Below are positions 1 to 6,463 of a stretch of DNA of 7,861 nucleotides, piece after piece. The translations under genes and the position numbers were made by a program. Each line of letters starts with the position of its first letter. The first letter of the stretch is position 1. Source of the stretch: Vulcanimicrobiota bacterium (GTDB lineage Bacteria; Vulcanimicrobiota; Vulcanimicrobiia; Vulcanimicrobiales; Vulcanimicrobiaceae); assembly GCA_019245995.1 (NCBI GenBank), contig JAFAQW010000155.1, positions 1 through 7,861 of the forward strand, given 5' to 3'. A model generated the notes under the pieces. That model was not told the origin of the DNA. It ran no database searches and saw nothing but the letters and a program-made list of their open reading frames with translations.

Positions 1-3
1 GCG

Positions 4-1500
4 TTAGTTGACCGGCGGTTGCCGCACCGCTAACCGTTCGAGGTCCTGTAACGCCACCGTGCTCTTATTGCGGCCGTACGAGAAGTAGAAGATCAGACCC
101 GCCACGAGCCAGATGAGAAAGCCGAGCCACACCAGCGGGAAGAATCCCCAGACGAGCGGGTTGCCCTGCTTGAGGAAGAAGATCAAAAAGAGCGCGGCGA
201 TCGCGGAGAGCACCGGAATCACGTAAGGTCCGAAAGGAACGGTGAACCGCCCTTGCATTTCCGGATGCATCTTGCGCAGCCACGGCACCGCGAGCGAAAC
301 CAGCACGAATGCGCTGAGCGTTCCCATGTTCGTCAACGAGCCCAGGATCCCGATCGGAAACAACGCTCCGGCGGCCGCAATCAGAATGCCGAACAGTATC
401 TGCGAAATCCATGGCGTGCGCCAGGTGGGGTGAAGTCGTACGAAGACCGGCGGAATGAGCCCGTCGCGCGACATCGCGTAGAAGATGCGCGTTTGGCCGT
501 ACATCATCACGAGCAGCACGGTCGTGAGTCCCGCGATCGCACCGAATGAGATGATCACGCCGGCCCATGCGAGGCCGACGCTATCGACGGCAAAGGCCAC
601 CGGAAAGTTGACGTTGAGGGTGTAGAAGGGCACCATGCCGTTGAGGATCGCGACGACGATGATGTAGAGCACCGTGCAGATCACGAGGCTCGTAATGATG
701 CCGAACGGCAGGTCGCGCCCGGGATTCTGGGCCTCCTCAGCCGTCGTGGAGACCGCGTCGAAGCCGATGTAGGCAAAGAAGATGAACGCGGCGCCGCCGA
801 ACATGCCGGCCAAGCCGAACGGGAAAAAGCCGCCGGCGCCGGCGTTGCCGCCGGGCGGCAGGTGATAGTTGAGGGGATTGATGTGCCCGAGTCCGACGGC
901 GATGAAGAACAGTACGATCGCGACCTTGATCGTCACGATGATCGCATTAACGGTTCCCGATTCTCGTGTGCCCTTGACGAGCAGCGCCGTGATGATGAAG
1001 ATGATTGCGGCCGCTGGCAAATTTGCGATGCCCGGCGTGGCGTCCCAATGGCTGTGCTGCCACGCCTGCGGCACGTCCCAAATGCGCAGCGTGTGCAAGA
1101 TGAACGTAAAATAGCCCGACCATCCGACGCTGACCGTCGAGGCACCCAGCGCGTACTCCAACACGAGCGCCCAGCCGACGATCCAGGCCAGCACCTCGCC
1201 CATCGTGGCGTAGGTGTAGGTGTAGGCGCTACCGGAGATCGGAATCTTGCTGGACACTTCTGCGTAACAGAGCGCCGCCAGCGCGCTGACGATGCCGGCG
1301 ACGACGAACGAAAGCGTGAGCGACGGACCCGCGCGAGTTGCCGATGCAACGCCGGTCAGCACGAAGATGCCGGTGCCGATGATGGCGCCGATTCCCATGG
1401 CGGTGAGCGCCCAGGGCCCGAGCGAGCGCCTCAGTCCCCCCTCTTGCTCGCTCCCTTCCGCGAGAATTCGAGCGAGAGGCTTGACGCGTTGCATCAACAT
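4..1500 (-). CDS. APC-superfamily amino acid permease (cationic amino acid transporter-like)
   Basis: Predicted inner-membrane amino acid transporter, 498 residues, the usual length for the YfnA/CAT branch of the APC superfamily, with about 12 hydrophobic segments. The hallmark GIGAIIGTGIF (residues 36-46) is the unwound first helix that binds the substrate backbone in this fold. It is followed by an AGP motif, a YAE near residues 79-81 and a GSAYTY stretch near 90-95. A GFDAVSTTAEEAQNP segment near residues 245-258 is the conserved helix 6 region. The substrate cannot be read from the sequence; cationic or small neutral amino acids are typical for relatives. The start is ATG at 1500, with AAGGAG five bases upstream; a second ATG at 1494 is possible but further from that site. 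The stop is TAA at 4-6. It lies 18 bases downstream of the DUF4870 gene on the same strand, so co-transcription is likely. Family assignment is firm, substrate is not. Confidence 0.93.
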   Translation of the reverse strand: MLMQRVKPLARILAEGSEQEGGLRRSLGPWALTAMGIGAIIGTGIFVLTGVASATRAGPSLTLSFVVAGIVSALAALCYAEVSSKIPISGSAYTYTYATMGEVLAWIVGWALVLEYALGASTVSVGWSGYFTFILHTLRIWDVPQAWQHSHWDATPGIANLPAAAIIFIITALLVKGTRESGTVNAIIVTIKVAIVLFFIAVGLGHINPLNYHLPPGGNAGAGGFFPFGLAGMFGGAAFIFFAYIGFDAVSTTAEEAQNPGRDLPFGIITSLVICTVLYIIVVAILNGMVPFYTLNVNFPVAFAVDSVGLAWAGVIISFGAIAGLTTVLLVMMYGQTRIFYAMSRDGLIPPVFVRLHPTWRTPWISQILFGILIAAAGALFPIGILGSLTNMGTLSAFVLVSLAVPWLRKMHPEMQGRFTVPFGPYVIPVLSAIAALFLIFFLKQGNPLVWGFFPLVWLGFLIWLVAGLIFYFSYGRNKSTVALQDLERLAVRQPPVN

Positions 1501-1505
1501 AGCGA

Positions 1506-1511
1506 CTCCTT
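1506..1511 (-). promoter_or_regulatory. Ribosome binding site of the permease gene
   Basis: Reads AAGGAG on the minus strand, five bases before the ATG at 1500. It favours that ATG over the second in-frame ATG at 1494, which would be 11 bases away. It sits inside the 18-base gap after the DUF4870 stop, so the permease can be translated from its own site on a shared message. Confidence 0.7.
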
Positions 1512-1518
1512 ACGCAAT

Positions 1519-1986
1519 CTAACGCAGGAAACGAATTGCAAAGGGATACGTGTACGGAAGGCCTTCGGAAGCCCGAATCGTTCCGACGATGATGAAGATG
1601 ATCGAAAGCAACAAGACGATCAACACGGCCACGCCGATGGCGATCCACGCCGTCGCGATGCTCAAGCCGTAGGCCGTCTGCGCGGCGGCCGATACGGCGT
1701 CTGCGCCGCCCGCGGTCGCAACGGTGCCGAGAACGACGGCGCCTCCGACGACCGCAACGATGATGGCCAGAATCGAGATCGTGATCTGAAAGTTGAGCGA
1801 CGCTCGCGCGTGCTCTCCCACGAACTCGGATTCGTGGCCGCGCAGCAAATAGATGATAAGCGGGCCGACGACGTGACCGAACGGGACGCCTGCGAGCCCT
1901 GCGAAAGCGCTCAAGTGTGCCGCCATCGCCCAGTTTCGCTCCAGGCGGCTGATCGGAGTTTGCGCGGCGCTGGTGGGCAGTTGCAT
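1519..1986 (-). CDS. DUF4870 domain-containing membrane protein
   Basis: Small membrane protein of 155 residues matching the DUF4870 (Tic20-like) pattern. An AHLSAFAG stretch near residues 23-30 starts the first hydrophobic segment, followed by GPLIIYLL (41-48). Next comes a polar turn with HARASLNFQI (59-68), the most conserved part of the family. Two more long hydrophobic segments follow (about 69-92 and 108-135), and a GLPYTYPFAIRFL tail (142-154) resembles the family's usual ending. No biochemical function is established for the family. The start is ATG at 1986, with a weak AAGG four bases upstream. The stop is TAG at 1519-1521. It is the first gene of a probable two-gene leftward unit with the permease. 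The divergent neighbour is the flavoenzyme gene. Family call is good; role unknown. Confidence 0.85.
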   Translation of the reverse strand: MQLPTSAAQTPISRLERNWAMAAHLSAFAGLAGVPFGHVVGPLIIYLLRGHESEFVGEHARASLNFQITISILAIIVAVVGGAVVLGTVATAGGADAVSAAAQTAYGLSIATAWIAIGVAVLIVLLLSIIFIIVGTIRASEGLPYTYPFAIRFLR

Positions 1987-2046
1987 GTGGCCTTATTGTG
2001 CTATCGAACGAAATGGCCTGCTCGCAAAGGCGCCGAAGCCGCGGCC
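1987..2046. promoter_or_regulatory. Divergent intergenic region, probable promoters for both directions
   Basis: Sixty bases between the divergent starts of the DUF4870 gene (minus) and the flavoenzyme gene (plus). It must hold the promoters of both units unless they lie inside the opposing genes. It is locally less GC-rich around 1991-2015. No convincing -35/-10 pair is visible: TTGCAT (1981-1986) with TATCGA (2002-2007) on the plus strand has only a 15-base spacer. An 8-base inverted repeat has its left arm at 2004-2011. The call rests on position more than on motifs. Confidence 0.4.
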
Positions 2047-3405
2047 ATGTCGTTCGAAACCGAAGCGACACAGGATGCCGACGTGCTCGTCGTCGGTGGA
2101 GGCAACGCAGGGTGCGCGGCGGCGCTTGCCGCCGCTCGGCGCGGAGCGACGACGCTGTTGATCGAGCGCTACGGTTTTCTCGGCGGCACGGCGACGGCCG
2201 GCATGGTTGGCCCGTGGATGACGTTTCATTCCGGCGAAGAGCGAATCGTCGGCGGCATCGCACAGGAGATGGTGGAGCGTTTGATGCGCGAAGGCGCCTC
2301 GCCGGGTCACGTGCACGATTCCTCGGATTACGTGGCGACGATCACGCCATTCGATCCCGAAGTTCACAAGGCGCTGCTTTTCGAGATGATGCGCGAGGCA
2401 AATGTGCGCCTCGTGCTGCATGCATTCTTTCTTCAGGCGCACCTTGACGGCGAGTGCGTGACCGGTGCGGCCTTCGCAACGGCGGGAGGGCATCGAACGT
2501 ATCGCGCCCGCGTGGTCGTTGACGCGACGGCGGATGCGCTGGTGGCGCATTCCGCCGGGGTTCCGACGCAACAGGGCGACGCACGCGGCCGGGTGCAGCC
2601 TGCGACGCTGATCTTTCGGCTGAGTCACGTGGACCTCGATGCTTTGGCCGACTATTTGCGGGAGCATCCGGGCGAAGCGCGCACGTCGCTGGCGCCCAAC
2701 GAGATCACCGCGGGACGGCTGACCGCCGTCGCCGGCTTGCACGCGCTGTGGCAGCAGGCGCGACAGGACGGCAGCGTGGACGTTCCGCGCGAGCTCGTCT
2801 CGTTTTTTGCGTCGCCGTATCCCGACGAAGTGACCGTCAACATGACCCGCGTCGTCAACATCGATCCGCTCGATCCCGACGATCTCACGCGCGCGGAGGT
2901 CGAAGCGCGCCTGCAGACGATGCAACTCCTGCGCTTCTTTCGCGAGCGCGTACCAGGTTTCGGCAATGCGCGCATCGCCGCCACCGGCACGCAGATCGGC
3001 ATCCGCGAGTCGCGGCGCATCGCCGGTCGCTACACCCTCACCGCCGAGGACGTGTTGCAGGCGCGGGCCTTTCCGGACGGCATCGCGCGCAGCGCGTATC
3101 CGATCGACCTGCACAATCCTACGGGCAGCGGAACGGCGACCCATCGCCTCCCACCGGGAAGCAGCTACGAGATTCCGTATCGTTGCCTCGTGCCCCGCGA
3201 CCGCGAGCAGCTGCTCGTAGCAGGGCGCTGCATCTCGACGACGCACGAAGCGCTGGCGTCCACCCGGCTCACGCCAACCGTGATGACGCTAGGGCAGGCG
3301 GCCGGCACGGCGGCCGCTCTGGCGTGCGCGGAAAACGTACGCGTCGGCGACCTCGACGGTCGCCGCGTGCGCGCGGCGTTGATCGACGACGGGGCGATTC
3401 TGTGA
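2047..3405 (+). CDS. FAD-dependent oxidoreductase (FAD_oxidored, PF12831-like)
   Basis: Flavoprotein of 452 residues, probably cytoplasmic. The N-terminus holds a dinucleotide-binding fold: DVLVVGGGNAGCAAALAA (residues 12-29) with the GxGxxG glycines at 17, 19 and 22, and Glu40 in LLIERYGFLGG placed to bind the ribose of FAD. The FLGGTATAG continuation is typical of the PF12831 family, as are YEIPYRCLVP, VAGRCIST and the LTPTVMTLGQAAGTAAALA stretch near residues 407-425, which closes the FAD site. The substrate is unknown; relatives are found near sugar-catabolism genes and many are annotated only as FAD-dependent oxidoreductases. The reading frame stays open upstream to 862, but that part is antisense to the permease and DUF4870. 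ATG 2047 places the fold at the N-terminus as expected, although the upstream ribosome site is weak. The stop overlaps the next gene by four bases (GTGA). Fold is certain, reaction is not. Confidence 0.9.
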   Translation: MSFETEATQDADVLVVGGGNAGCAAALAAARRGATTLLIERYGFLGGTATAGMVGPWMTFHSGEERIVGGIAQEMVERLMREGASPGHVHDSSDYVATITPFDPEVHKALLFEMMREANVRLVLHAFFLQAHLDGECVTGAAFATAGGHRTYRARVVVDATADALVAHSAGVPTQQGDARGRVQPATLIFRLSHVDLDALADYLREHPGEARTSLAPNEITAGRLTAVAGLHALWQQARQDGSVDVPRELVSFFASPYPDEVTVNMTRVVNIDPLDPDDLTRAEVEARLQTMQLLRFFRERVPGFGNARIAATGTQIGIRESRRIAGRYTLTAEDVLQARAFPDGIARSAYPIDLHNPTGSGTATHRLPPGSSYEIPYRCLVPRDREQLLVAGRCISTTHEALASTRLTPTVMTLGQAAGTAAALACAENVRVGDLDGRRVRAALIDDGAIL

Positions 3406-3704
3406 GCGCCGCCCGAGCGTTGGCGCGGCGCTACGGATTACGCGTTCGTTTTGCGGATCTCGGTGATTGGGCCGCATCCCAACTGCGCTCGGAATACGAC
3501 GCGCGCGCTCGCGAAATCCGGCTCAATCGCCGCGTCGCCGCGGGACTGCGGGGGCGGCAGCTGCGCCGCTTCGTCGAGTTTGCCATTGCGCACGAGCTGT
3601 ATCACCATCGCCAGTGGATTGGCGACGTTGCGCCGTCGAAGCGCAAAGGGCAGCGCGAAGCGGCGGCGGACGCCTTCGCGCGCGATCGGTTGCGCAACGG
3701 ATGA
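3402..3704 (+). CDS. Small ImmA/IrrE-like putative zinc metallopeptidase
   Basis: Protein of 100 residues starting at GTG 3402, inside the stop of the flavoenzyme gene, and ending in an ATGA overlap with the kinase gene. It carries HELYH at residues 64-68 within FAIAHELYHHR, the HExxH zinc-binding and catalytic signature. About 20 residues later comes REAAADAFA (85-93), matching the ExxAxxFA pattern that supplies the third zinc ligand in ImmA/IrrE (DUF955) proteases, here Glu86. The N-terminal part resembles the ImmA lead-in: ARRYGLRVRFADL, then an IRLN strand at 39-42 before the active helix. There are no membrane segments or signal peptide, and it is basic, with many Arg. ImmA-like enzymes usually cleave a repressor and are longer or fused to a DNA-binding domain; this one is almost only the core. 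The tight overlaps on both sides support a real gene. Protease activity and target are inference. Confidence 0.78.
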   Translation: MSAARALARRYGLRVRFADLGDWAASQLRSEYDARAREIRLNRRVAAGLRGRQLRRFVEFAIAHELYHHRQWIGDVAPSKRKGQREAAADAFARDRLRNG

Positions 3705-4609
3705 GACTTTTCGCGGGCATCGACGGCGGCCAAAGCTCGACCGTGGCGGCGATCGGCGACGAGCGCGGACGCGTCGTGGGGCGCGGGCGCGCCGGCGCTT
3801 CAGACGAAGTCGGGCAAGGACCGGAATCGACGCGCATGCACGACGCGTTGCTGGGCGCGCTCAAGGCCGCCTTGCGTGACGGCGCTCTGCCCCCCGAAAC
3901 AAGGTTCGAGTCGATCGTCGCCGGCGTCAGCGGTTATCAAGGACGCGTCTACGGCAAAGCACCCGTGCTTCCCGCGATGCACGTACGGTTGATGCACGAC
4001 GCGCCGGTTGCCGCCGCGGGCACGCTCGGCGCCGGCGGCGGCGTCGTTATCGTCGCGGGCACCGGATCGGTGATCTATGCGGTCCACGACGACGGCTCCA
4101 GCCGCACGCTGGGCGGTTGGGGTTTCCTCTTCGGCGACGAAGGGAGCGCGTTTGGGATCGCTCGCGATGCGTTGGCCACGCTCATGCGCGCGCAAGACGA
4201 CGGCGACCAATCCTTCGTGGACGTCGCCGCGCGCGTGCGCGAGCTCTTCGGAACCGCGACGCTGCGCGATCTGGTGCACGCGTTTGCCGCGGGAGAGATA
4301 ACGCGCGAAGCGATTGCGCAATTCGCCCCCATCGTGTTGGCGTCGCCGCAGTTTGAGGACATGGTCCAGCGGGGCGCAGGGCGGTTAGCCCGGCTGGCGG
4401 TGCGCGCGATCCGCGGAGGCGCGCCGGCGCGCGTTGGACTCTGCGGCGGTGTATTCCGCGACGCCGCGTTTCGTCGGCGCGTCGTCGAGGCGATTCACGC
4501 GGAGGTTGCGGACGCCGAGGTCGCTCCCGCGCGTTACGAGCCCGAGCTCGGCGCGCTTCTGCTGGCGTATCGCGCCGCCGGCGTCCGGGTGGACGCGCTG
4601 CACGTATGA
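3701..4609 (+). CDS. BadF/BadG/BcrA/BcrD-family ATPase, probable N-acetylhexosamine kinase
   Basis: ASKHA-fold kinase of 302 residues, the usual length for N-acetylglucosamine kinase-like members of PF01869. Phosphate-1 loop: GIDGGQSST (residues 6-14). Asp100 in MHDAPVAAAG is placed like the catalytic aspartate of these sugar kinases. Phosphate-2 loop: VIVAGTGSV (116-124). The LGGWGFLFGDEGSAFGIAR stretch from residue 137 is the signature of the GlcNAc-kinase group rather than of the benzoyl-CoA reductase activators, and it lacks their iron-sulfur Cys. A VGLCGGVF stretch late in the protein is the adenosine motif. The start at ATG 3701 overlaps the upstream stop (ATGA), and the end overlaps nanE in the same way. 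Given NanE next door, the likely substrate is ManNAc or GlcNAc, replacing the ROK-type NanK seen in enterobacteria. Family is firm; the exact sugar is inferred. Confidence 0.88.
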   Translation: MRLFAGIDGGQSSTVAAIGDERGRVVGRGRAGASDEVGQGPESTRMHDALLGALKAALRDGALPPETRFESIVAGVSGYQGRVYGKAPVLPAMHVRLMHDAPVAAAGTLGAGGGVVIVAGTGSVIYAVHDDGSSRTLGGWGFLFGDEGSAFGIARDALATLMRAQDDGDQSFVDVAARVRELFGTATLRDLVHAFAAGEITREAIAQFAPIVLASPQFEDMVQRGAGRLARLAVRAIRGGAPARVGLCGGVFRDAAFRRRVVEAIHAEVADAEVAPARYEPELGALLLAYRAAGVRVDALHV

Positions 4610-5283
4610 GCCTGCTCGACGAGCTGCGCGGCGGATTGATCGTGTCGGTCCAGGCGTGGCCCGGTTCGGCGCTCGACGACGCCGCGGTCATCGCCGCGAT
4701 GGCGCGAGCGGCGCAAGACGGCGGCGCCGTCGGCGTCCGCGTCGCGGGCGCGGAGCATCTGCGCGCGGTGCGGCACCGCGTGCAAGTGCCGATCGTGGCG
4801 CTGATCAAGCGCCAATATCCCGGCTTCGAGCCGTACATCACGCCCACGCTGCACGAAGTCGCGCAGTGTACGCAGAGCGGCGCGGAAATCGTCGCGTTCG
4901 ACGCGACGGCGCGTGCTCGGCCCGGCGGCGTAACGACCGCAGAGTTGGTCGCGGCGGTGCGCGGCAGGGGCTGCCTGGCGATGGCGGATTGCGCCACGGC
5001 CGAAGAAGGAACGGCCGCGGTCGCCGCCGGCGCAGACATCGTTGCCACGACGCTTTGCGGGTACACGCGACAAACGACGGGCCGGGCTTTGCCCGCCTGC
5101 GACGTGGTGGCGCAGCTTCGCGAAACTGGGTCGTTCGTGGTGTGTGAAGGAGGGATCCGGACACCGACCCACGTGGCGGCGGCCTTTGACGCCGGCGCGG
5201 ATGCGGTCGTCGTCGGAACGGCCATCACGAACGTGGATTGGCTCGTGCGCGAGTTTGCAGGGGCGGCTCGAAAAGGCTCTTAA
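4606..5283 (+). CDS. nanE: N-acetylmannosamine-6-phosphate 2-epimerase
   Basis: Cytoplasmic TIM-barrel enzyme of 225 residues, a normal NanE length, interconverting ManNAc-6-P and GlcNAc-6-P in sialic acid and ManNAc catabolism. Family motifs occur in order: GGLIVSVQA (residues 9-17), GGAVGVRVAG (39-48), the catalytic-lysine strand PIVALIKRQYPG (Lys68), YITPT (77-81), VAFDATARARP (96-106), MADCATAEEG (126-135), a GYT at 152-154, and the second catalytic residue Glu181 in VCEGGIRTP. Near the end, GADAVVVGTAIT is the phosphate-binding loop typical of this barrel. Lys68 and Glu181 correspond to the lysine and glutamate shown to act in Clostridium perfringens NanE. The start overlaps the kinase stop (ATGA); the stop is TAA. 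No NanA lyase, NagA or NagB is present in the window, so the rest of the pathway must lie elsewhere. Confidence 0.93.
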   Translation: MSLLDELRGGLIVSVQAWPGSALDDAAVIAAMARAAQDGGAVGVRVAGAEHLRAVRHRVQVPIVALIKRQYPGFEPYITPTLHEVAQCTQSGAEIVAFDATARARPGGVTTAELVAAVRGRGCLAMADCATAEEGTAAVAAGADIVATTLCGYTRQTTGRALPACDVVAQLRETGSFVVCEGGIRTPTHVAAAFDAGADAVVVGTAITNVDWLVREFAGAARKGS

Positions 5284-5300
5284 CAGCCCGATTAGTCGGT

Positions 5301-5315
5301 GCGCCGCAGCGGCGC
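5301..5315. repeat. Perfect 15-base palindrome upstream of the oxidase genes
   Basis: Seven bases, GCGCCGC, are followed by one A and then the exact reverse complement GCGGCGC. It sits in the 62-base gap between nanE and the subunit II gene, just upstream of a -10-like hexamer, where a repressor or activator could bind. No T-run follows it, so a classical intrinsic terminator for the nanE message is not supported. A GC-rich palindrome can also arise by chance in this base composition. Confidence 0.45.
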
Positions 5316-5321
5316 GCTCAC

Positions 5322-5327
5322 TATACT
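5322..5327 (+). promoter_or_regulatory. Candidate -10 element for the oxidase genes
   Basis: TATACT, one base from the TATAAT consensus and conspicuous in a GC-rich background. No good -35 hexamer is found 16-18 bases upstream; that space is taken by the 15-base palindrome, which would suit an activator-dependent or regulated promoter. Transcription would begin near 5334, giving a very short leader before the TTG start at 5346. Confidence 0.45.
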
Positions 5328-5333
5328 ACGTCT

Positions 5334-5339
5334 GGGGAG
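5334..5339 (+). promoter_or_regulatory. Ribosome binding site that sets the TTG start of subunit II
   Basis: GGGGAG, six bases before TTG 5346. The first in-frame ATG downstream is at about residue 61, inside the second membrane segment, so it cannot be the true start. This site is the main reason for choosing TTG 5346. Confidence 0.65.
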
Positions 5340-5345
5340 AGAGCG

Positions 5346-6446
5346 TTGTCGTCCATAGAGCATCAGGTTCAGCCGGTCCGGCTGGGGCGCGGATTTTGGA
5401 CCGCCACGGCCGTGCTGTCCGTCTTGGCCGTCGCCTCGATCGTCTTTTGGTACGTCTTTCCACTCGAACGCTACCTTCCCGCGGCAATCGTCACGGCGCG
5501 TCAGGTCGACACCCTGTTCCGCTTCATGGCGGCCACCGGCAGCGCGCTCTACGTTTTCGTCGCGGGCTACCTGCTCTATTTCGCCATCGCGTTTCGCGCG
5601 CGGTCGAGCGACCCGCCCGACGCGATCGGCGTGCAGATCCACGACAATCACAAGCTCGAGTTTTGGTGGACGCTCATCCCGTTGCTCTTCGTCATCTTGT
5701 TGTCCATCGTGAGCGTTCGCATTTGGTACGAGATCATGCTCGAGCCGGAAAACGGTCTGGTCGTGGAAGCGATCGGACATCAATTCTACTTCTCGTTCCG
5801 CTATCCGCAGATCAACGGCGAGCTGACCGACGAGATGCACCTGCCGCTGAACGAGCCGGTGACGCTCAACCTCACGTCGTCCGACGTCATCCACGGCTTC
5901 TGGGTGCCGGCGATGCGGCTCAAGAACGACACCGTTCCGGGACTCGTCACCACGATCCGGTTTACCCCTCGGCTGCCGGGGCGTTACCCGATCATCTGCA
6001 CGCAGTTCTGCGGCGTTTTGCACGGCACGATGAACAAGCAGCTGTTGGTGATCGAAGACAAGGCGTCGTTCGAGCGCTGGTATCGCGGCTGGCAAACGAA
6101 GAACGCGCACGCGAGCAACGCTCTTCCGGCCGCGGGCGGCCAGCCGGTCTCCTTGCAGGGCGGCAATGCGTCCGCCGGCCAAACGCTCTTCGCGCAAAAA
6201 TGCGCGGCGTGCCACAAGATCGCGCCGTTCGACCAGCGCCTCGTCGGCCCCGGGCTCAAGAACGTGCTGCACGACCAGGCCCACCCCAACCTGGTCGACG
6301 GGAAGCCGGCGACGGAGCAAAACGTCGCGGGGATCCTCCAGAACGGCTACACCGGCAGCATGGGTACGATGCCTAATGCGAGCGCCAACGGGCTATCGCA
6401 GCAAGACATCGCGAACCTCGTGACCTATTTGAATACCTTGAAGTGA
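5346..6446 (+). CDS. ctaC: Cytochrome c oxidase subunit II with fused cytochrome c domain (caa3-type)
   Basis: Membrane-anchored electron-entry subunit of 366 residues. Hydrophobic segments at about 17-38, 58-82 and 106-124; the first may be a signal anchor or be cleaved, and no lipobox Cys is seen. The periplasmic CuA domain follows with DVIHGFWVP (His183 ligand) and CTQFCGVLHGTM, giving Cys218, Cys222, His226 and Met229. The C-terminus is a class I cytochrome c: CAACH (286-290) for haem c, and Met342 in GTMPN as the likely distal ligand. Two oddities are visible. The aromatic stretch reads HQFYFSFRYP (145-154), where relatives have HQWYWSY, and Gln220 stands where many A-type enzymes have Glu in CxExC. 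TTG start with GGGGAG upstream; subunit I follows 17 bases after the stop. Function is firm; the topology of the first segment is inferred. Confidence 0.94.
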   Translation: MSSIEHQVQPVRLGRGFWTATAVLSVLAVASIVFWYVFPLERYLPAAIVTARQVDTLFRFMAATGSALYVFVAGYLLYFAIAFRARSSDPPDAIGVQIHDNHKLEFWWTLIPLLFVILLSIVSVRIWYEIMLEPENGLVVEAIGHQFYFSFRYPQINGELTDEMHLPLNEPVTLNLTSSDVIHGFWVPAMRLKNDTVPGLVTTIRFTPRLPGRYPIICTQFCGVLHGTMNKQLLVIEDKASFERWYRGWQTKNAHASNALPAAGGQPVSLQGGNASAGQTLFAQKCAACHKIAPFDQRLVGPGLKNVLHDQAHPNLVDGKPATEQNVAGILQNGYTGSMGTMPNASANGLSQQDIANLVTYLNTLK

Positions 6447-6463
6447 GAGATAGAGCAGCGTAA

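Noticed and set aside
862..2046. Long upstream extension of the flavoenzyme reading frame
   Set aside because: The frame is open only because it is antisense to GC-rich permease and DUF4870 genes. Its translation is low-complexity and charged, and the FAD-binding fold begins right after ATG 2047.
1993..3246. Minus-strand open frame of 417 codons opposite the flavoenzyme
   Set aside because: Arg/His-rich shadow translation with no recognisable motif; the plus strand carries a clear family protein.
4182..5228. Minus-strand open frame of 348 codons opposite kinase and nanE
   Set aside because: Ser/Arg/Ala-rich shadow with no domain; both plus-strand genes have full catalytic motifs.
5301..5315. 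Intrinsic terminator after nanE
   Set aside because: The palindrome has a one-base centre and no following T-run, so a terminator is not supported.
6001..6036. Gln in place of Glu in the CuA loop as a sign of a dead CuA site
   Set aside because: The Glu position binds copper only through its backbone carbonyl in known structures; both Cys, both His and the Met are present, so CuA should be intact.
5042..6376. Plus-strand open frame of 444 codons in another frame of nanE and subunit II
   Set aside because: Arg-rich out-of-frame translation crossing two genuine genes and their intergenic gap.
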